From: GCA-002726655 sp046582185
GTDB lineage: Bacteria; Pseudomonadota; Gammaproteobacteria; Pseudomonadales; Azotimanducaceae
Direction: 5' to 3'
DNA: 64,000 nucleotides
NCBI GenBank assembly: GCA_046582185.1
Contig: JAYGEX010000015.1
Coordinates: 62,001 to 126,000 of the forward strand
Shown: one piece after another, positions 52,477-62,027 of the stretch
How the letters are laid out: every line of letters begins with the position of its first letter
Position numbering within the stretch: the first letter of the stretch is position 1
Made by a program: the position numbers and the translations under genes
Notes under the pieces: model-generated
The model's database searches: none
What the model was told of the DNA's origin: nothing
The model's input: the letters and a program-made list of their open reading frames with translations, nothing else

Positions 52477-54921
52477 CTATACTCGTATCCTCGAGTTTTT
52501 AGGATCGTACATCGGTCTAAGAGATGCTTTGGCCGGCACGCGAACGCCCGAGACCTCGATCTCATAGTTGCCTGATTTCACAAAAGCAGCATTCACACCG
52601 TCGACATGATTTACATAACCCAGGCCCACGGCGCCGCCAAGAGCATGACCGTAATTCCCGGATGTCACATAGCCTACAATTTCGTTATCTCGCCAAATGG
52701 GCTCGTTGTGATACAACAGCGGTTCAGGATCTTCGAGTAAGAACTGTACAAGTCTCTTCTTCAAGCCTGTTTCTTTTTGTTTCAGCAGTGCTTCCCGGCC
52801 AATAAAACCACCAGGTTTATCAAAAGAGACCGCGAAACCTAAGCCTGCTTCGAGCGGTGTATCTTCGTCAGTAATGTCATGCCCCCAGTGTCGATAGGCT
52901 TTTTCTATGCGCAATGAATCCATGGCATGCATGCCAACCGGTTTTAAATCGAATGATTCGCCTGCCGCCATCAGCTGGTCATAGACATACAGGGCAAACT
53001 CCGACGGGATATGAATTTCCCAACCGAGCTCGCCAACATAAGTGACCCGCAGCGCTCGTACTGTGGCATAGCCAATATCAATATCTTGAAAATGCCCAAA
53101 TGGGAATGCTTCAATGCTCAAATCTGCACTGCTCACCTGATTCAACAGATCCCTGGCCCTGGGACCCATTACACCTAACACTGCATAAGCGGAAGTGACG
53201 TCCGTTAAAGTCGTTTCGTAGCCTTGGCGGTGACGACGTAACCAATGGAAGTCGCGCGTTTGCGACGTTGCAGATGTGACGACCAGAAACTCCTGCTCTG
53301 CCAAACGACAGACCGTGAGATCAGATTCAATACCGCCGCGATCATTAAGCCACTGGGTATAAACCAGCCGCCCAGCATCGACATCCATTTCGTTCGCGCA
53401 GACCAGGTTGAGCAAAGCCAGTGAACCTTTGCCCTGGACGATGAATTTCGCAAATGTGCTCTGATCCAGGATCCCGACATTGTCCCTGATGGCATTGTGT
53501 TCGGCTGCGGAATAGTCAAACCAGTTCTGCCTGAACCACGAGTATTTGTACTCGGCGGTTTCACCGGGTGGTGCATACCAGTTGGGTCGCTCCCAGCCAG
53601 CCACTTCACCAAAGCATGCGTTGCGGGCAAGGTGTCGGTCGTGAAATGGCGTGCGCCTAATACCGCGAGAGGTTTCGAACTGTCGATAAGGCCAGTGCAT
53701 AGCATAGAGCAAGCCTAATCCTTCAGTCACTCTGTCGTGTAGATATTTCTGATTGTTTTGAAAAGGCATATTGCGGCGGATATCCACCTCCCACAAATCC
53801 TCAGGCGGGTGGCCATCACGCATCCATTCGCTCAGCACCTTACCAACCCCTCCCGCAGATTGAATGCCGATCGAGTTAAAACCTGATGCTATATAGAGGT
53901 TATCTATTTCAGCTGATTCACCGAGATGGTAGCGATCATCCGGGGTAAAACTCTCTGGCCCGCAGAAAAAAGTCTGTATGCCTGCCGTTTCCAGCAACGG
54001 CATTCTCTCCATGGCCTTTTCAAGCACGGGTTGGAAATGATCAAAGTCGCCAGGCAGTGAGTCGAAGCTGAAAGTTTCAGGGATGCCATCGCCACCCCAG
54101 GGTTTGGCGACTGGCTCAAATGCGCCAAGCAAGATCTTTCCCGCATCTTCCTTGTAGTAAGCGCAGGCATCGTAGTCTCTGAAGACTGGAAGGTCGGATG
54201 CAAGTCCGGGAATTGGTTCTGTTAACAGATAATAATGTTCACAGGCATGTAACGGCACAGGAACCCCGACTTGCAATGCCAATTCGCGAGTCCACATACC
54301 GGCACAGAGAACCACCATCTTGGCCTGGATATTTCCCTGGTCTGTTTCAACGCCCGTTATTCGACCATTCTCCTGAACGATGCGAGTAACCTTTACGTCT
54401 TCAATAATTTTTGCGCCGCCGGTCCTGGCACCACGTGCCAGCGCCTGGGTAACATCAATTGGATTAATCTGCCCGTCAGACGCAATCCAGGTGCCGCCAA
54501 TGACGTCTTCGGTATTAATGAGTGGATAGAGTTTCGCTATCTCCGCCACAGATATTACGTCGACTTCAAGGCCGAACACCTTGGCCATAGACGCATTTCG
54601 CTTCAACTCTTCAAATCGTTCTTTATTGGTTGCAATGGTCACCGAACCATTTTGCTTAAAGCCGGTGGCCTGTCCTGTTTCTTCTTCAATATGGGAATAG
54701 AGCTCCGCCGTATATTTCGCGAGCTTTGTCATGTTCTGACTGGGCCGTAGTTGCCCGACCAGACCTGCAGCATGCCATGTGGTTCCGGAAGTGAGTTTTT
54801 TTCTTTCCAACAAGACCACATCCTGCCAGCCCATCTTTGTAAGATGATAGGCGATGGAACATCCGATAATGCCGCCGCCTACGATGATAACCTGCGTTTC
54901 TGTCGGAATCGACGTAGCCAT
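52477..54921 (-). CDS. Dimethylglycine/sarcosine dehydrogenase-like FAD protein with GcvT domain (copy 2)
   Basis: An 814-aa paralog of the protein at 28188. The FAD fingerprint IIVGGGIIGCSIAYHL is followed by SGTTWHAAGL with His50, the expected covalent FAD ligand; the GcvT part runs from about 430 to 800, with VTYVGELGWEIHIPSEF and MHAMDSLRIEKAYR, and GcvT_C at the end. It should oxidatively demethylate an N-methylated amine and pass the C1 unit to tetrahydrofolate. GGGAGAAG stands 5 bases before the ATG. Unlike copy 1 it has no transporter in its operon; it lies alone on the minus strand, divergent from the trimethylamine-dehydrogenase-family gene, across a 388-base spacer. Confidence 0.9.
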   Translation of the reverse strand: MATSIPTETQVIIVGGGIIGCSIAYHLTKMGWQDVVLLERKKLTSGTTWHAAGLVGQLRPSQNMTKLAKYTAELYSHIEEETGQATGFKQNGSVTIATNKERFEELKRNASMAKVFGLEVDVISVAEIAKLYPLINTEDVIGGTWIASDGQINPIDVTQALARGARTGGAKIIEDVKVTRIVQENGRITGVETDQGNIQAKMVVLCAGMWTRELALQVGVPVPLHACEHYYLLTEPIPGLASDLPVFRDYDACAYYKEDAGKILLGAFEPVAKPWGGDGIPETFSFDSLPGDFDHFQPVLEKAMERMPLLETAGIQTFFCGPESFTPDDRYHLGESAEIDNLYIASGFNSIGIQSAGGVGKVLSEWMRDGHPPEDLWEVDIRRNMPFQNNQKYLHDRVTEGLGLLYAMHWPYRQFETSRGIRRTPFHDRHLARNACFGEVAGWERPNWYAPPGETAEYKYSWFRQNWFDYSAAEHNAIRDNVGILDQSTFAKFIVQGKGSLALLNLVCANEMDVDAGRLVYTQWLNDRGGIESDLTVCRLAEQEFLVVTSATSQTRDFHWLRRHRQGYETTLTDVTSAYAVLGVMGPRARDLLNQVSSADLSIEAFPFGHFQDIDIGYATVRALRVTYVGELGWEIHIPSEFALYVYDQLMAAGESFDLKPVGMHAMDSLRIEKAYRHWGHDITDEDTPLEAGLGFAVSFDKPGGFIGREALLKQKETGLKKRLVQFLLEDPEPLLYHNEPIWRDNEIVGYVTSGNYGHALGGAVGLGYVNHVDGVNAAFVKSGNYEIEVSGVRVPAKASLRPMYDPKNSRIRV

Positions 54922-55309
54922 TGAACTTCTCCCTTCTGGATTCTACCAATTGTTGTATAGAGTGATGTATAGAAACGAAATTGCACCATAACGCATCCGC
55001 CTCCATTGGGTAGATCTGCCAGAATGTCTCTACCTGCTATGATGCCAAATGTTGCCGCCCTCGCCACACTTCCCCTATAGGCCGCGTTGATACAAACGTT
55101 GCGATAAGTAATTCTAACTTGCGTACGATGCTAGTTGGTTCCTGTCCAGAAAGTGCATAACTTGAACAGTAAATGCAGAACAAATTAACTATTAGACTTA
55201 CAAAACGACTATTTACGAAGGCAGTAACGTCGGCAGTCTTAGGACCTGGATAAGAACTGGTTAATCTACACCTACAGACCACAACACGCTACAACCAACC
55301 GGAGACGTA
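54922..55309. promoter_or_regulatory. Divergent regulatory region, DMGDH-like / TMADH-like
   Basis: 388 bases between two divergent catabolic genes. It must carry both promoters and probably a shared control site, but I found no clear palindrome. Short antisense frames here lack motifs. GGAG before ATG 55310 is the ribosome site of the right-hand gene. Confidence 0.5.
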
Positions 55310-57373
55310 ATGACTCGCGATAAGCGCTTTGACATCTTGTTTGAACCCATGCGCATCGGCCCCGTCGAAGCGAAGAATCGGTTCTATCAGGTGCCTCATT
55401 GCAATGGCATGGGATTCCTGCGGCCGAGAATGTTAGCTGAAATGAGAGGTGTAAAGGCTGAAGGCGGCTGGGGTGTTGTATGCACGGAATATTGCTCGAT
55501 TCATCCCAGTTCAGATGATTTACCTCACCCCTATGCCAGTTTGTGGAATCAAGCAGACATCAAGGCCCACGCATTAATGACTGAGAAAGTTCACGAGCAT
55601 GGTGCCCTGGCCGGGGTTGAGCTGTGGGCAGGAGGGGCAGGGAGCCCGAATCTCATGACCCGGGAAGTTGCGAGAGGGGTAAGCAGTAAACCTAACCTGT
55701 CCAATCACCCTTATCAAACCAGGGCTATGGATAAGAAAGACATTCGGGACCTCAGGCGGTGGCATCGAAATGCGGCGCTTCGCGCTAAAGAAGCAGGGTT
55801 TGATATCGTCTATGTTTACGCCACTCATGGCTACCTGCTTTCTCAGTTTCTTTCTCCTCTACACAATCATAGAACCGATGAGTACGGCGGTACGGTAGAA
55901 AATAGAATTCGACTCATTCGAGAACTCATCGACGAAACAAAAGATGCCATTGGTGATACCTGCGCAGTTGCCGTTCGCATGGCTGCTGACGATGGAACCG
56001 GTACGGCCGAACAACTGGTTTCAGGGGATCGGAAAGAAATGTTCGAGCTTCTTGCTGAGCTGCCAGATCTATGGGACATCAACGTCACCAACTACGAACA
56101 TGAAATGGGTGTTTCGCGGTTTGTTAAGGAAGCCTCGCTCGAACAGACCATGCAGTACGTCAAATCCATTACCACCAAACCTGTCGTTAGTGTGGGCAGA
56201 TTTACATCACCTGACACCATGGTCTCTCAACTTCGAAGAGGCATTGTTGATTTTATCGGTGCTGCACGCCCGTCTATTGCTGATCCATTCCTGCCGCTTA
56301 AGGTGGAAGAAGGTCGGCTCGATGATATTCGTGAATGTATCGGATGTAACATTTGCTATACAGGCGACAGCCTGAGCGTACCAATACGATGCACCCAGAA
56401 TCCAACGATGGGTGAGGAATGGCGCCGCGGCTGGCATCCCGAGCGAATTGAACCGAAAAGCACCGATGCGACAATTCTGGTTATTGGTGCGGGACCAGCG
56501 GGTCTCGAAGCAACTCGAGCCTTGGGCCAGCGCGGTTATAAAGTGTTGTTAGCGGAAGCCACAACAGAGCTCGGCGGTAGAGTGACACAGGAAGCTAAAC
56601 TGCCAGGGCTTTCGGAGTGGGCAAGAGTCCGGGACTATCGGGTCAACCAGATACAGGTAATGCCGAATGTTGAGATTTTTCTGGATAACGAGCTGACAGC
56701 CGAAGAAGCGCTGAGTCTTGAAACTCAACATATCGTTGTCGCCACAGGGTCAAAATGGCGTAACGATGGTTTTGGCCGTTATCACGCCAAACCTTGCATC
56801 AGCCTCGGACCTGACAATCAGATTTTCACACCTGACGATATATTTAATGGCAACCTGCCTCAGGGGAAAGTCGTTCTCTACGATGATGACCATTATTATA
56901 TGGGCGCAGTGCTTGCTGAATTACTGGTAGGAAAAGGAATAGAGGTTTGTTATGTCACGCCAGAGAATCTCGTGTCATGGTGGGGGCTGGCAACTGATGA
57001 GCAATATGAGACCCAACAGCGACTGCTTGAGAAGGGGGTTGAAATTATCACCGCTCACGGACTGGATGAATTCGACGGCGTTACCGCAAAACTGGGTTGC
57101 GTTTATACTCAGCGTACCCGATTACAAAGTGCAGATGCCATACTCATGGTTACCGCGCGTACGCCAATGGATCAGCTGTATTATGAAATTGCCTCAAGGT
57201 TAGAAATCGAAAGTATTACAGCACCGCCAACGCTCACCAAGATTGGCGACTGCGATGCTCCGGCAATCATCGCTGCAGCCGTTTACGCGGGACATAAATA
57301 TGCGCGGGAACTTGAATCAACTGCGGAACGAGATGAGGTTGTCCGACAGGACAAGCTATTCGACGCCGACTGA
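55310..57373 (+). CDS. Trimethylamine dehydrogenase-family flavoprotein (FMN, 4Fe-4S)
   Basis: A 687-aa enzyme with an old-yellow-enzyme barrel, 4Fe-4S site and nucleotide-binding domain. Cys31 in QVPHCNG lies where TMADH binds FMN covalently (Cys30 there); Tyr170 and His173 in VYVYATHGY match its catalytic pair. The cluster ligands are C343, C346, C349 and C361 in ECIGCNICY and IRCTQNP. The substrate bowl differs: Tyr61 is kept, but the loop of TMADH Trp264 is three residues shorter with no Trp, and Asp353 stands for Trp355, as histamine dehydrogenase is reported to have. So the substrate is probably an amine other than trimethylamine. The dinucleotide motif is VIGAGPAGLEA (391-401). Confidence 0.9.
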   Translation: MTRDKRFDILFEPMRIGPVEAKNRFYQVPHCNGMGFLRPRMLAEMRGVKAEGGWGVVCTEYCSIHPSSDDLPHPYASLWNQADIKAHALMTEKVHEHGALAGVELWAGGAGSPNLMTREVARGVSSKPNLSNHPYQTRAMDKKDIRDLRRWHRNAALRAKEAGFDIVYVYATHGYLLSQFLSPLHNHRTDEYGGTVENRIRLIRELIDETKDAIGDTCAVAVRMAADDGTGTAEQLVSGDRKEMFELLAELPDLWDINVTNYEHEMGVSRFVKEASLEQTMQYVKSITTKPVVSVGRFTSPDTMVSQLRRGIVDFIGAARPSIADPFLPLKVEEGRLDDIRECIGCNICYTGDSLSVPIRCTQNPTMGEEWRRGWHPERIEPKSTDATILVIGAGPAGLEATRALGQRGYKVLLAEATTELGGRVTQEAKLPGLSEWARVRDYRVNQIQVMPNVEIFLDNELTAEEALSLETQHIVVATGSKWRNDGFGRYHAKPCISLGPDNQIFTPDDIFNGNLPQGKVVLYDDDHYYMGAVLAELLVGKGIEVCYVTPENLVSWWGLATDEQYETQQRLLEKGVEIITAHGLDEFDGVTAKLGCVYTQRTRLQSADAILMVTARTPMDQLYYEIASRLEIESITAPPTLTKIGDCDAPAIIAAAVYAGHKYARELESTAERDEVVRQDKLFDAD

Positions 57374-57492
57374 AAACCAATTTCTGGCTACCCCGTTCCT
57401 GGCTAAGTGTATTGCAACATGAAGGCTACCGCTGCCCTGCGTACTTGATTTAACGGCCACTACCCGCCATGCACGATTTGGGCATTATACGT

Positions 57493-58698
57493 TTAGCACC
57501 TTGCCGGTGGGGTCGCCGATCGCCTGGGGTGGGACCAAAAGGGCTGTTCCGAGATCGTACATTTTGCCCAGGTTGCCTGCCATTCCAGTTCCTTCTGGTA
57601 ATAGATTTCCGCCCATATTTCTTTCGGAGCTCGACCGTTTTTGTATTCAATGTCTGCCATCGTCAGGTTTGCCTTTAGGATCGGCGACCAGATATTTGAC
57701 TTGATCGTTCCGATTCGTTTGCCATTTTTGCCGTCGTACAGGAATGAGTCTGTGGGTGGTTTGTTACCCTCCACACTTAATTTGACCAAGCGCCGTTTGA
57801 TGGGACGGGCTTGCTCTTTTAACAATGCGCGTTTACCCGTGAAGTAAGCCTTGTCCAGGTTCACCACCCATCCCATTCCCAATTCAAACGGCGAGCGATC
57901 GTGGTCAGCCCTGACGGTGGATTCGGCTGTATTGAAGTCATCACCTGGCATGATAAACCCTGCTTCAATGCGCACCATTTCCAGTGCATCAAGGCCAATA
58001 GGTCTTACATCGTAAAGCCCGCGGGCTTTTACGCCGAAGACGGCATCCCATAACGCGAGCGCATTAGTGGGGTCTGTCCACAGTTCGTATCCCAGGTCTC
58101 CTGTGTAACCTGTTCGAGAGACCATCAGTTCAAACCCGTTCATGCTGGTGTGTTTAATCTGGAATGCTTTCAACTTATCCAATCCATCGATTCCCGCTGC
58201 GCTTAATACCGAGAATGACGTTGGGCCCTGCACAGATAGCGCTGCGACTTCATGCGTCTCTTCCACGACAGTGACATTCATGCCCAGGCTGGAGATCAAA
58301 AGCCAGTCCAGTTGATGATGCTGCGAACACAATCGATACTCATCTTCAGATATGCGAAATATGGTGCCGTCATCAAGCACTTTGCCTTCATCGTTGCACC
58401 ACACAACATAGGTCACGCGGTTTACTCGCAACTTGGATATGTCACGGGCAACCAGCCGATTGAGGAACATGTGCGCATCCGGACCGCTGATACGATATTT
58501 CTCCATCGGCGTCAGGTCCATCACGCTGCATGAACTCCGGATGGCGAAATATTCAGATGCCAATGAATCATAAACGCGGGCGCTCTGGTAACCATTCCAG
58601 GAGGTCCAGGTTTTGACCTGGCTCAGCTCTTCTACCCTGCTGTGAAACGGCGTGTGTTGAAGCACTTGCCGAAAGTCGTGTATTTGTTGTGCTTCCAT
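57493..58698 (-). CDS. Free-standing GcvT-like aminomethyltransferase family protein
   Basis: A 401-aa folate-binding protein of the GcvT family, not the glycine-cleavage T-protein proper as no gcv genes are near. It has the family N-terminus with YDSLASEYFAIRSSCSVMDL, RISGPDAHMFLNRLV, GYTGDLGYELW, and ALEMVRIEAGFIMPGDDF, with the GcvT_C barrel after about residue 300. It would take a methyl or methylene group to tetrahydrofolate, as DMGDH C-domains or DmdA do. ATG 58698 overlaps the upstream gene stop (TGATG). It is the last of a coupled three-gene operon with two phytoene-desaturase-like FAD enzymes, which may feed it C1 groups. Confidence 0.86.
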   Translation of the reverse strand: MEAQQIHDFRQVLQHTPFHSRVEELSQVKTWTSWNGYQSARVYDSLASEYFAIRSSCSVMDLTPMEKYRISGPDAHMFLNRLVARDISKLRVNRVTYVVWCNDEGKVLDDGTIFRISEDEYRLCSQHHQLDWLLISSLGMNVTVVEETHEVAALSVQGPTSFSVLSAAGIDGLDKLKAFQIKHTSMNGFELMVSRTGYTGDLGYELWTDPTNALALWDAVFGVKARGLYDVRPIGLDALEMVRIEAGFIMPGDDFNTAESTVRADHDRSPFELGMGWVVNLDKAYFTGKRALLKEQARPIKRRLVKLSVEGNKPPTDSFLYDGKNGKRIGTIKSNIWSPILKANLTMADIEYKNGRAPKEIWAEIYYQKELEWQATWAKCTISEQPFWSHPRRSATPPARC

Positions 58699-60254
58699 CA
58701 ATTATTACTCATCGACAGTATGCGTTGCGCCGCATTGTGGCCAGGAACCCCTGTTACGCCGCCACCAGGGTGTGCTGCTGCGCCACATAAAAACAGACCG
58801 TCAACCGGCGTGTCGTACTGCGCGGACCCGTGAACAGGTCGCATCATAAACGACTGATCGATTGTCAATTCTCCGTGGTGCCAATGACCGCCGGTAATAT
58901 TATATTCTGATTCAATATCAACCGGGGTGAGTAGTTGCGACTCAACAATGTGGTTGGAAAAATTAGGCATATATTCGCCAATCAGGGTGGTGATCTTATC
59001 CATAAAGGTGTTTCTGTTTTGCTGCCAACCATCCTTTAGATCATAGGGTGCGAAACTTGCGCAGACAGACATAACATGATGGCCGCTGGGCGCGAGTCCG
59101 GAATCGTTAATGCTGGGTATGACTATTTCCAAAACCGGGCTTTCCGAATACTCACCATATTTGGCGTGATTAAACGCGTGCTCCACGTACCGCATACCAG
59201 GCGCGATAATGAGTCTCTGGCCGAGTTGCTGTGTTGTTAAACCCTCAATGGCGGGTAATTCACTCAATGCAAAATTCAGTTTTGCAACATTACCCTTGGT
59301 ACGTGTTGTGTGAATTCTATGCGCGAACATTGCATCAAGATCTTGCGTGCCCACAAGGTCCAGGAAGGTCGTTTTGGCATCGGCATTGGAAATGACGATA
59401 TCGGCAATGACCTGCTCGCCGTTCTGCAATTCCACGCCTTCTGTCTTGCCGTTTGCAACGAGTATTCGTTTCACTCTTGCATCGGTGCGAATTGAAACAC
59501 CTGCTTTTGTCGCCGCCTTCACCAGTGCTTCGACGACTTGCCCCATGCCACCGGGTGGCAGGGTCTGGGCGCCGCCCAGTTCACCGCGCAGGCGATGCAA
59601 ATAGGTGAGAACCGTGGTTGGTGTGCGCGGGCCCATGTGATGTCCAATCACTGCATCTGCGGCAAGCGCGCCCTTCACACGGTCATCATCGAATACTTCA
59701 TTAAGTACGTCATAGATGTTGATACCGCCGACTCGAAGAAACTCTCGCATCGACTGTGCTCCCAAACCAAAGCGCAATGCCCAGCCAATTTTACCCAAGG
59801 TAAACTTGTCCTTTAGATCCATGTCCTTAAGCCGTGGTGGCTTGTTCATCATCAAGGGTTCCAATGCTTTTGCATAAGCGCGAAACTCGTGTTTAAAGGT
59901 CAAATAGGCCTCGATATCTTTCCCGCTTAAGCCGTCCCCTGAAAGCAGGTTTTGACCCAGGGTCAAATGTCGGCCGTCGCGGTCAAGCGCAATTGTATCG
60001 ATTGTTGATCCAAGCGCTAAACCTGAATTGACGAGCTCGAGATCCCGGATGACTTTCGGGCTCAGCGAATGAAGGATATGTGCCAGGCTTGACGTTTTAT
60101 ATCCCTCTGCAAAACTGGCCGTCGCGGCAGCGCCGCCAACGATTCCCCTCGCTTCCAATATCTGAACGCGCAGGCCTGCTTTAGCCAGGTACGTCGAGCA
60201 GACTAATCCGTTGTGACCACCGCCGACGATTACGACCGATTGAGCGTTAGTCAT
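58698..60254 (-). CDS. Phytoene-desaturase-like FAD oxidoreductase (copy 1)
   Basis: A 518-aa FAD enzyme of the carotenoid-desaturase/amine-oxidase superfamily. The FAD fingerprint VVIVGGGHNGLVCSTYL is followed by LEARGIVGGAAATAS, and the C-terminus LFLCGAAAHPGGGVTGVPG is the family FAD motif. No carotenoid gene is near, and similar proteins occur beside amine-catabolism genes, so a role in oxidising an amine or related substrate is inferred. The ATG at 60254 (MTNAQSVV) overlaps the stop of the preceding paralog by 8 bases; the open frame continues to 60332 but only as antisense-like sequence. Middle gene of the three-gene operon. Confidence 0.86.
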   Translation of the reverse strand: MTNAQSVVIVGGGHNGLVCSTYLAKAGLRVQILEARGIVGGAAATASFAEGYKTSSLAHILHSLSPKVIRDLELVNSGLALGSTIDTIALDRDGRHLTLGQNLLSGDGLSGKDIEAYLTFKHEFRAYAKALEPLMMNKPPRLKDMDLKDKFTLGKIGWALRFGLGAQSMREFLRVGGINIYDVLNEVFDDDRVKGALAADAVIGHHMGPRTPTTVLTYLHRLRGELGGAQTLPPGGMGQVVEALVKAATKAGVSIRTDARVKRILVANGKTEGVELQNGEQVIADIVISNADAKTTFLDLVGTQDLDAMFAHRIHTTRTKGNVAKLNFALSELPAIEGLTTQQLGQRLIIAPGMRYVEHAFNHAKYGEYSESPVLEIVIPSINDSGLAPSGHHVMSVCASFAPYDLKDGWQQNRNTFMDKITTLIGEYMPNFSNHIVESQLLTPVDIESEYNITGGHWHHGELTIDQSFMMRPVHGSAQYDTPVDGLFLCGAAAHPGGGVTGVPGHNAAQRILSMSNN

Positions 60255-61863
60255 CGCCAAAATCCTCGGGAGTTGTGTTTGGCTTGCCCAGATCCAGCAG
60301 AATTTCGCGTGCGGCATTTGCGCCCGGTGCACCCATCACGCCGCCACCTGGATGAGTGGATGAACTACACATGTACATGTTCTTTACCGGGCCACGATAT
60401 TGCGCATAACCGGGGAAGGGGCGATTGAACATAAGCTGGTCGAGAGTGAGTTCACCCTGGAAAATATTACCTTCCGTTAAACCAACCTCTGCTTCCAGTT
60501 CACGTGGCGTGCGAATCTCTGCATGCAAAATCAGGTCCTTGAAGTTTGGACTGTAGTTGGCTATCTGGTCGATTACCGCCTGGCCAAATTCGTCACGTTT
60601 CTCGTCTGTCCAGCCACCTCCTTCAAGTTCCACTGGGCAATACTGAACAAACACACTCATCATGTGTTTACCCGCGGGCGCCATTGTCGGGTCATATTGA
60701 GTGGGTATAACACAATCTACATAGGGATCTTGCGACCAGCGATCATCTTTCCAATCGTCATAAGCGCGCTCAAGACGCTCCAGGGTATCGGTAAAGTGCA
60801 AGTGCCCTAGCGTCAGTGGTGATCCACTTGGCACTGCGGGGAAATCCGGCATACCATCAAGTGCAATATTGACCTTGCCTGATGACCCTCGAATTTTGAA
60901 GTTCTTGGCGCGCTTGTATAAGTCTTCCGGAATATCGTTACGATCCATCACATTCAGGAATGTGCGCTTGGCATCGAGATTGGAGACAACAATTTTTGCG
61001 TTTATTTCTTCTCCGTTGCTAAGTACGATCCCTGTCGCCTTTCCTGCTTTTACCGCAATGCGATCGACCTCTGCCTGGGTACGTATCTCTCCCCCAAACG
61101 CCTGAAAGGACTCAGCTATCGCCTTCGAAATTGAACCCATGCCGCCACGGGCAAATCCCCAGGACCCTATATTGCCATCAACATCTCCCATCGCGTGGTG
61201 CAGCAGTACGTAAGCTGTGCCAGGGGAATAAACACCGAGGCCAGTACCGATAATACTGCCGCCGGAAAAGTGAGCCAGAATGACATCGCTCTCAAAATAC
61301 TCTCCCAGATATTCTGCGATGGACATGGTAAAGAATCGAATGAACTCGTAAATCTGACTTTCGGTAAGGCTGTAAAAACTTTTCAACAGATAGGCAAATT
61401 CCATCGCGTCGCGTAGTTTGAATGATGCCGGATCAGGTGGCGTGCGTAAAAGGAAACCCCGGATCAGCCGACACCATTTCATCAGGTCTGCATCAAAGCG
61501 AATCGACGCGTCTGCGTCACGTTTGGAATGCCGGGCAATTTCCCGGCGTCGCACAGTAGGTTGGTGATAACTGCCGAAGTAATCACCATTTTGCTTAAAG
61601 GTTGTACTACCTTGTAAGGGTACAACCTCCAGGCCATGTTGACCCAGATTAAGGGCCTGGTAGATTTCCGGGCGGAACAGGCTGCAGACATAGGAGCAGT
61701 TAGAGTATTTCCAGTCTTCATGCAATTCGCGACTGGCAGTAGCACCACCGATGTAGTCGTTTTTCTCTACAACCAGTACATCCAATCCAGCCTTGGCAAG
61801 GAAGGCGGCATTGGTCAATCCGTTGTGCCCCGCACCTATTATTACAGCATCGTAATCTTTCAT
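60247..61863 (-). CDS. Phytoene-desaturase-like FAD oxidoreductase (copy 2)
   Basis: A 538-aa paralog of the following gene. FAD fingerprint AVIIGAGHNGLTNAAFL, then VVEKNDYIGGATASREL; C-terminal MYMCSSSTHPGGGVMGAPG. The second-domain segment ARGGMGSISKAIAESFQ is the equivalent of GGMGQVVEALVKAA in the partner. First gene of the operon 61863-57493, read from the 164-base spacer after the LysR gene. The coupled pair could form a heteromer or act in turn. As with its partner, the substrate is not known; the lack of crt genes argues against carotenoids. Confidence 0.87.
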   Translation of the reverse strand: MKDYDAVIIGAGHNGLTNAAFLAKAGLDVLVVEKNDYIGGATASRELHEDWKYSNCSYVCSLFRPEIYQALNLGQHGLEVVPLQGSTTFKQNGDYFGSYHQPTVRRREIARHSKRDADASIRFDADLMKWCRLIRGFLLRTPPDPASFKLRDAMEFAYLLKSFYSLTESQIYEFIRFFTMSIAEYLGEYFESDVILAHFSGGSIIGTGLGVYSPGTAYVLLHHAMGDVDGNIGSWGFARGGMGSISKAIAESFQAFGGEIRTQAEVDRIAVKAGKATGIVLSNGEEINAKIVVSNLDAKRTFLNVMDRNDIPEDLYKRAKNFKIRGSSGKVNIALDGMPDFPAVPSGSPLTLGHLHFTDTLERLERAYDDWKDDRWSQDPYVDCVIPTQYDPTMAPAGKHMMSVFVQYCPVELEGGGWTDEKRDEFGQAVIDQIANYSPNFKDLILHAEIRTPRELEAEVGLTEGNIFQGELTLDQLMFNRPFPGYAQYRGPVKNMYMCSSSTHPGGGVMGAPGANAAREILLDLGKPNTTPEDFGDD

Positions 61864-62027
61864 AATCTAAGCAAAAAAAGAATCTCTTGAAATGGTTTTC
61901 TGAAACATTGGCTCGTAAGGACAATGCGTCACTGAATCGCTGAATACCGCCAAGCTGACATTATCTTCGGCACGATTATGGAATATAACATTACACGCTG
62001 CTTTCATGCTTATGGGCCGATAGGCAT

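Noticed and set aside
58698..61863. Carotenoid biosynthesis cluster suggested by two phytoene-desaturase-like proteins
   Set aside because: No phytoene synthase, lycopene cyclase or other crt gene occurs in the window; neighbours are amine and folate genes.
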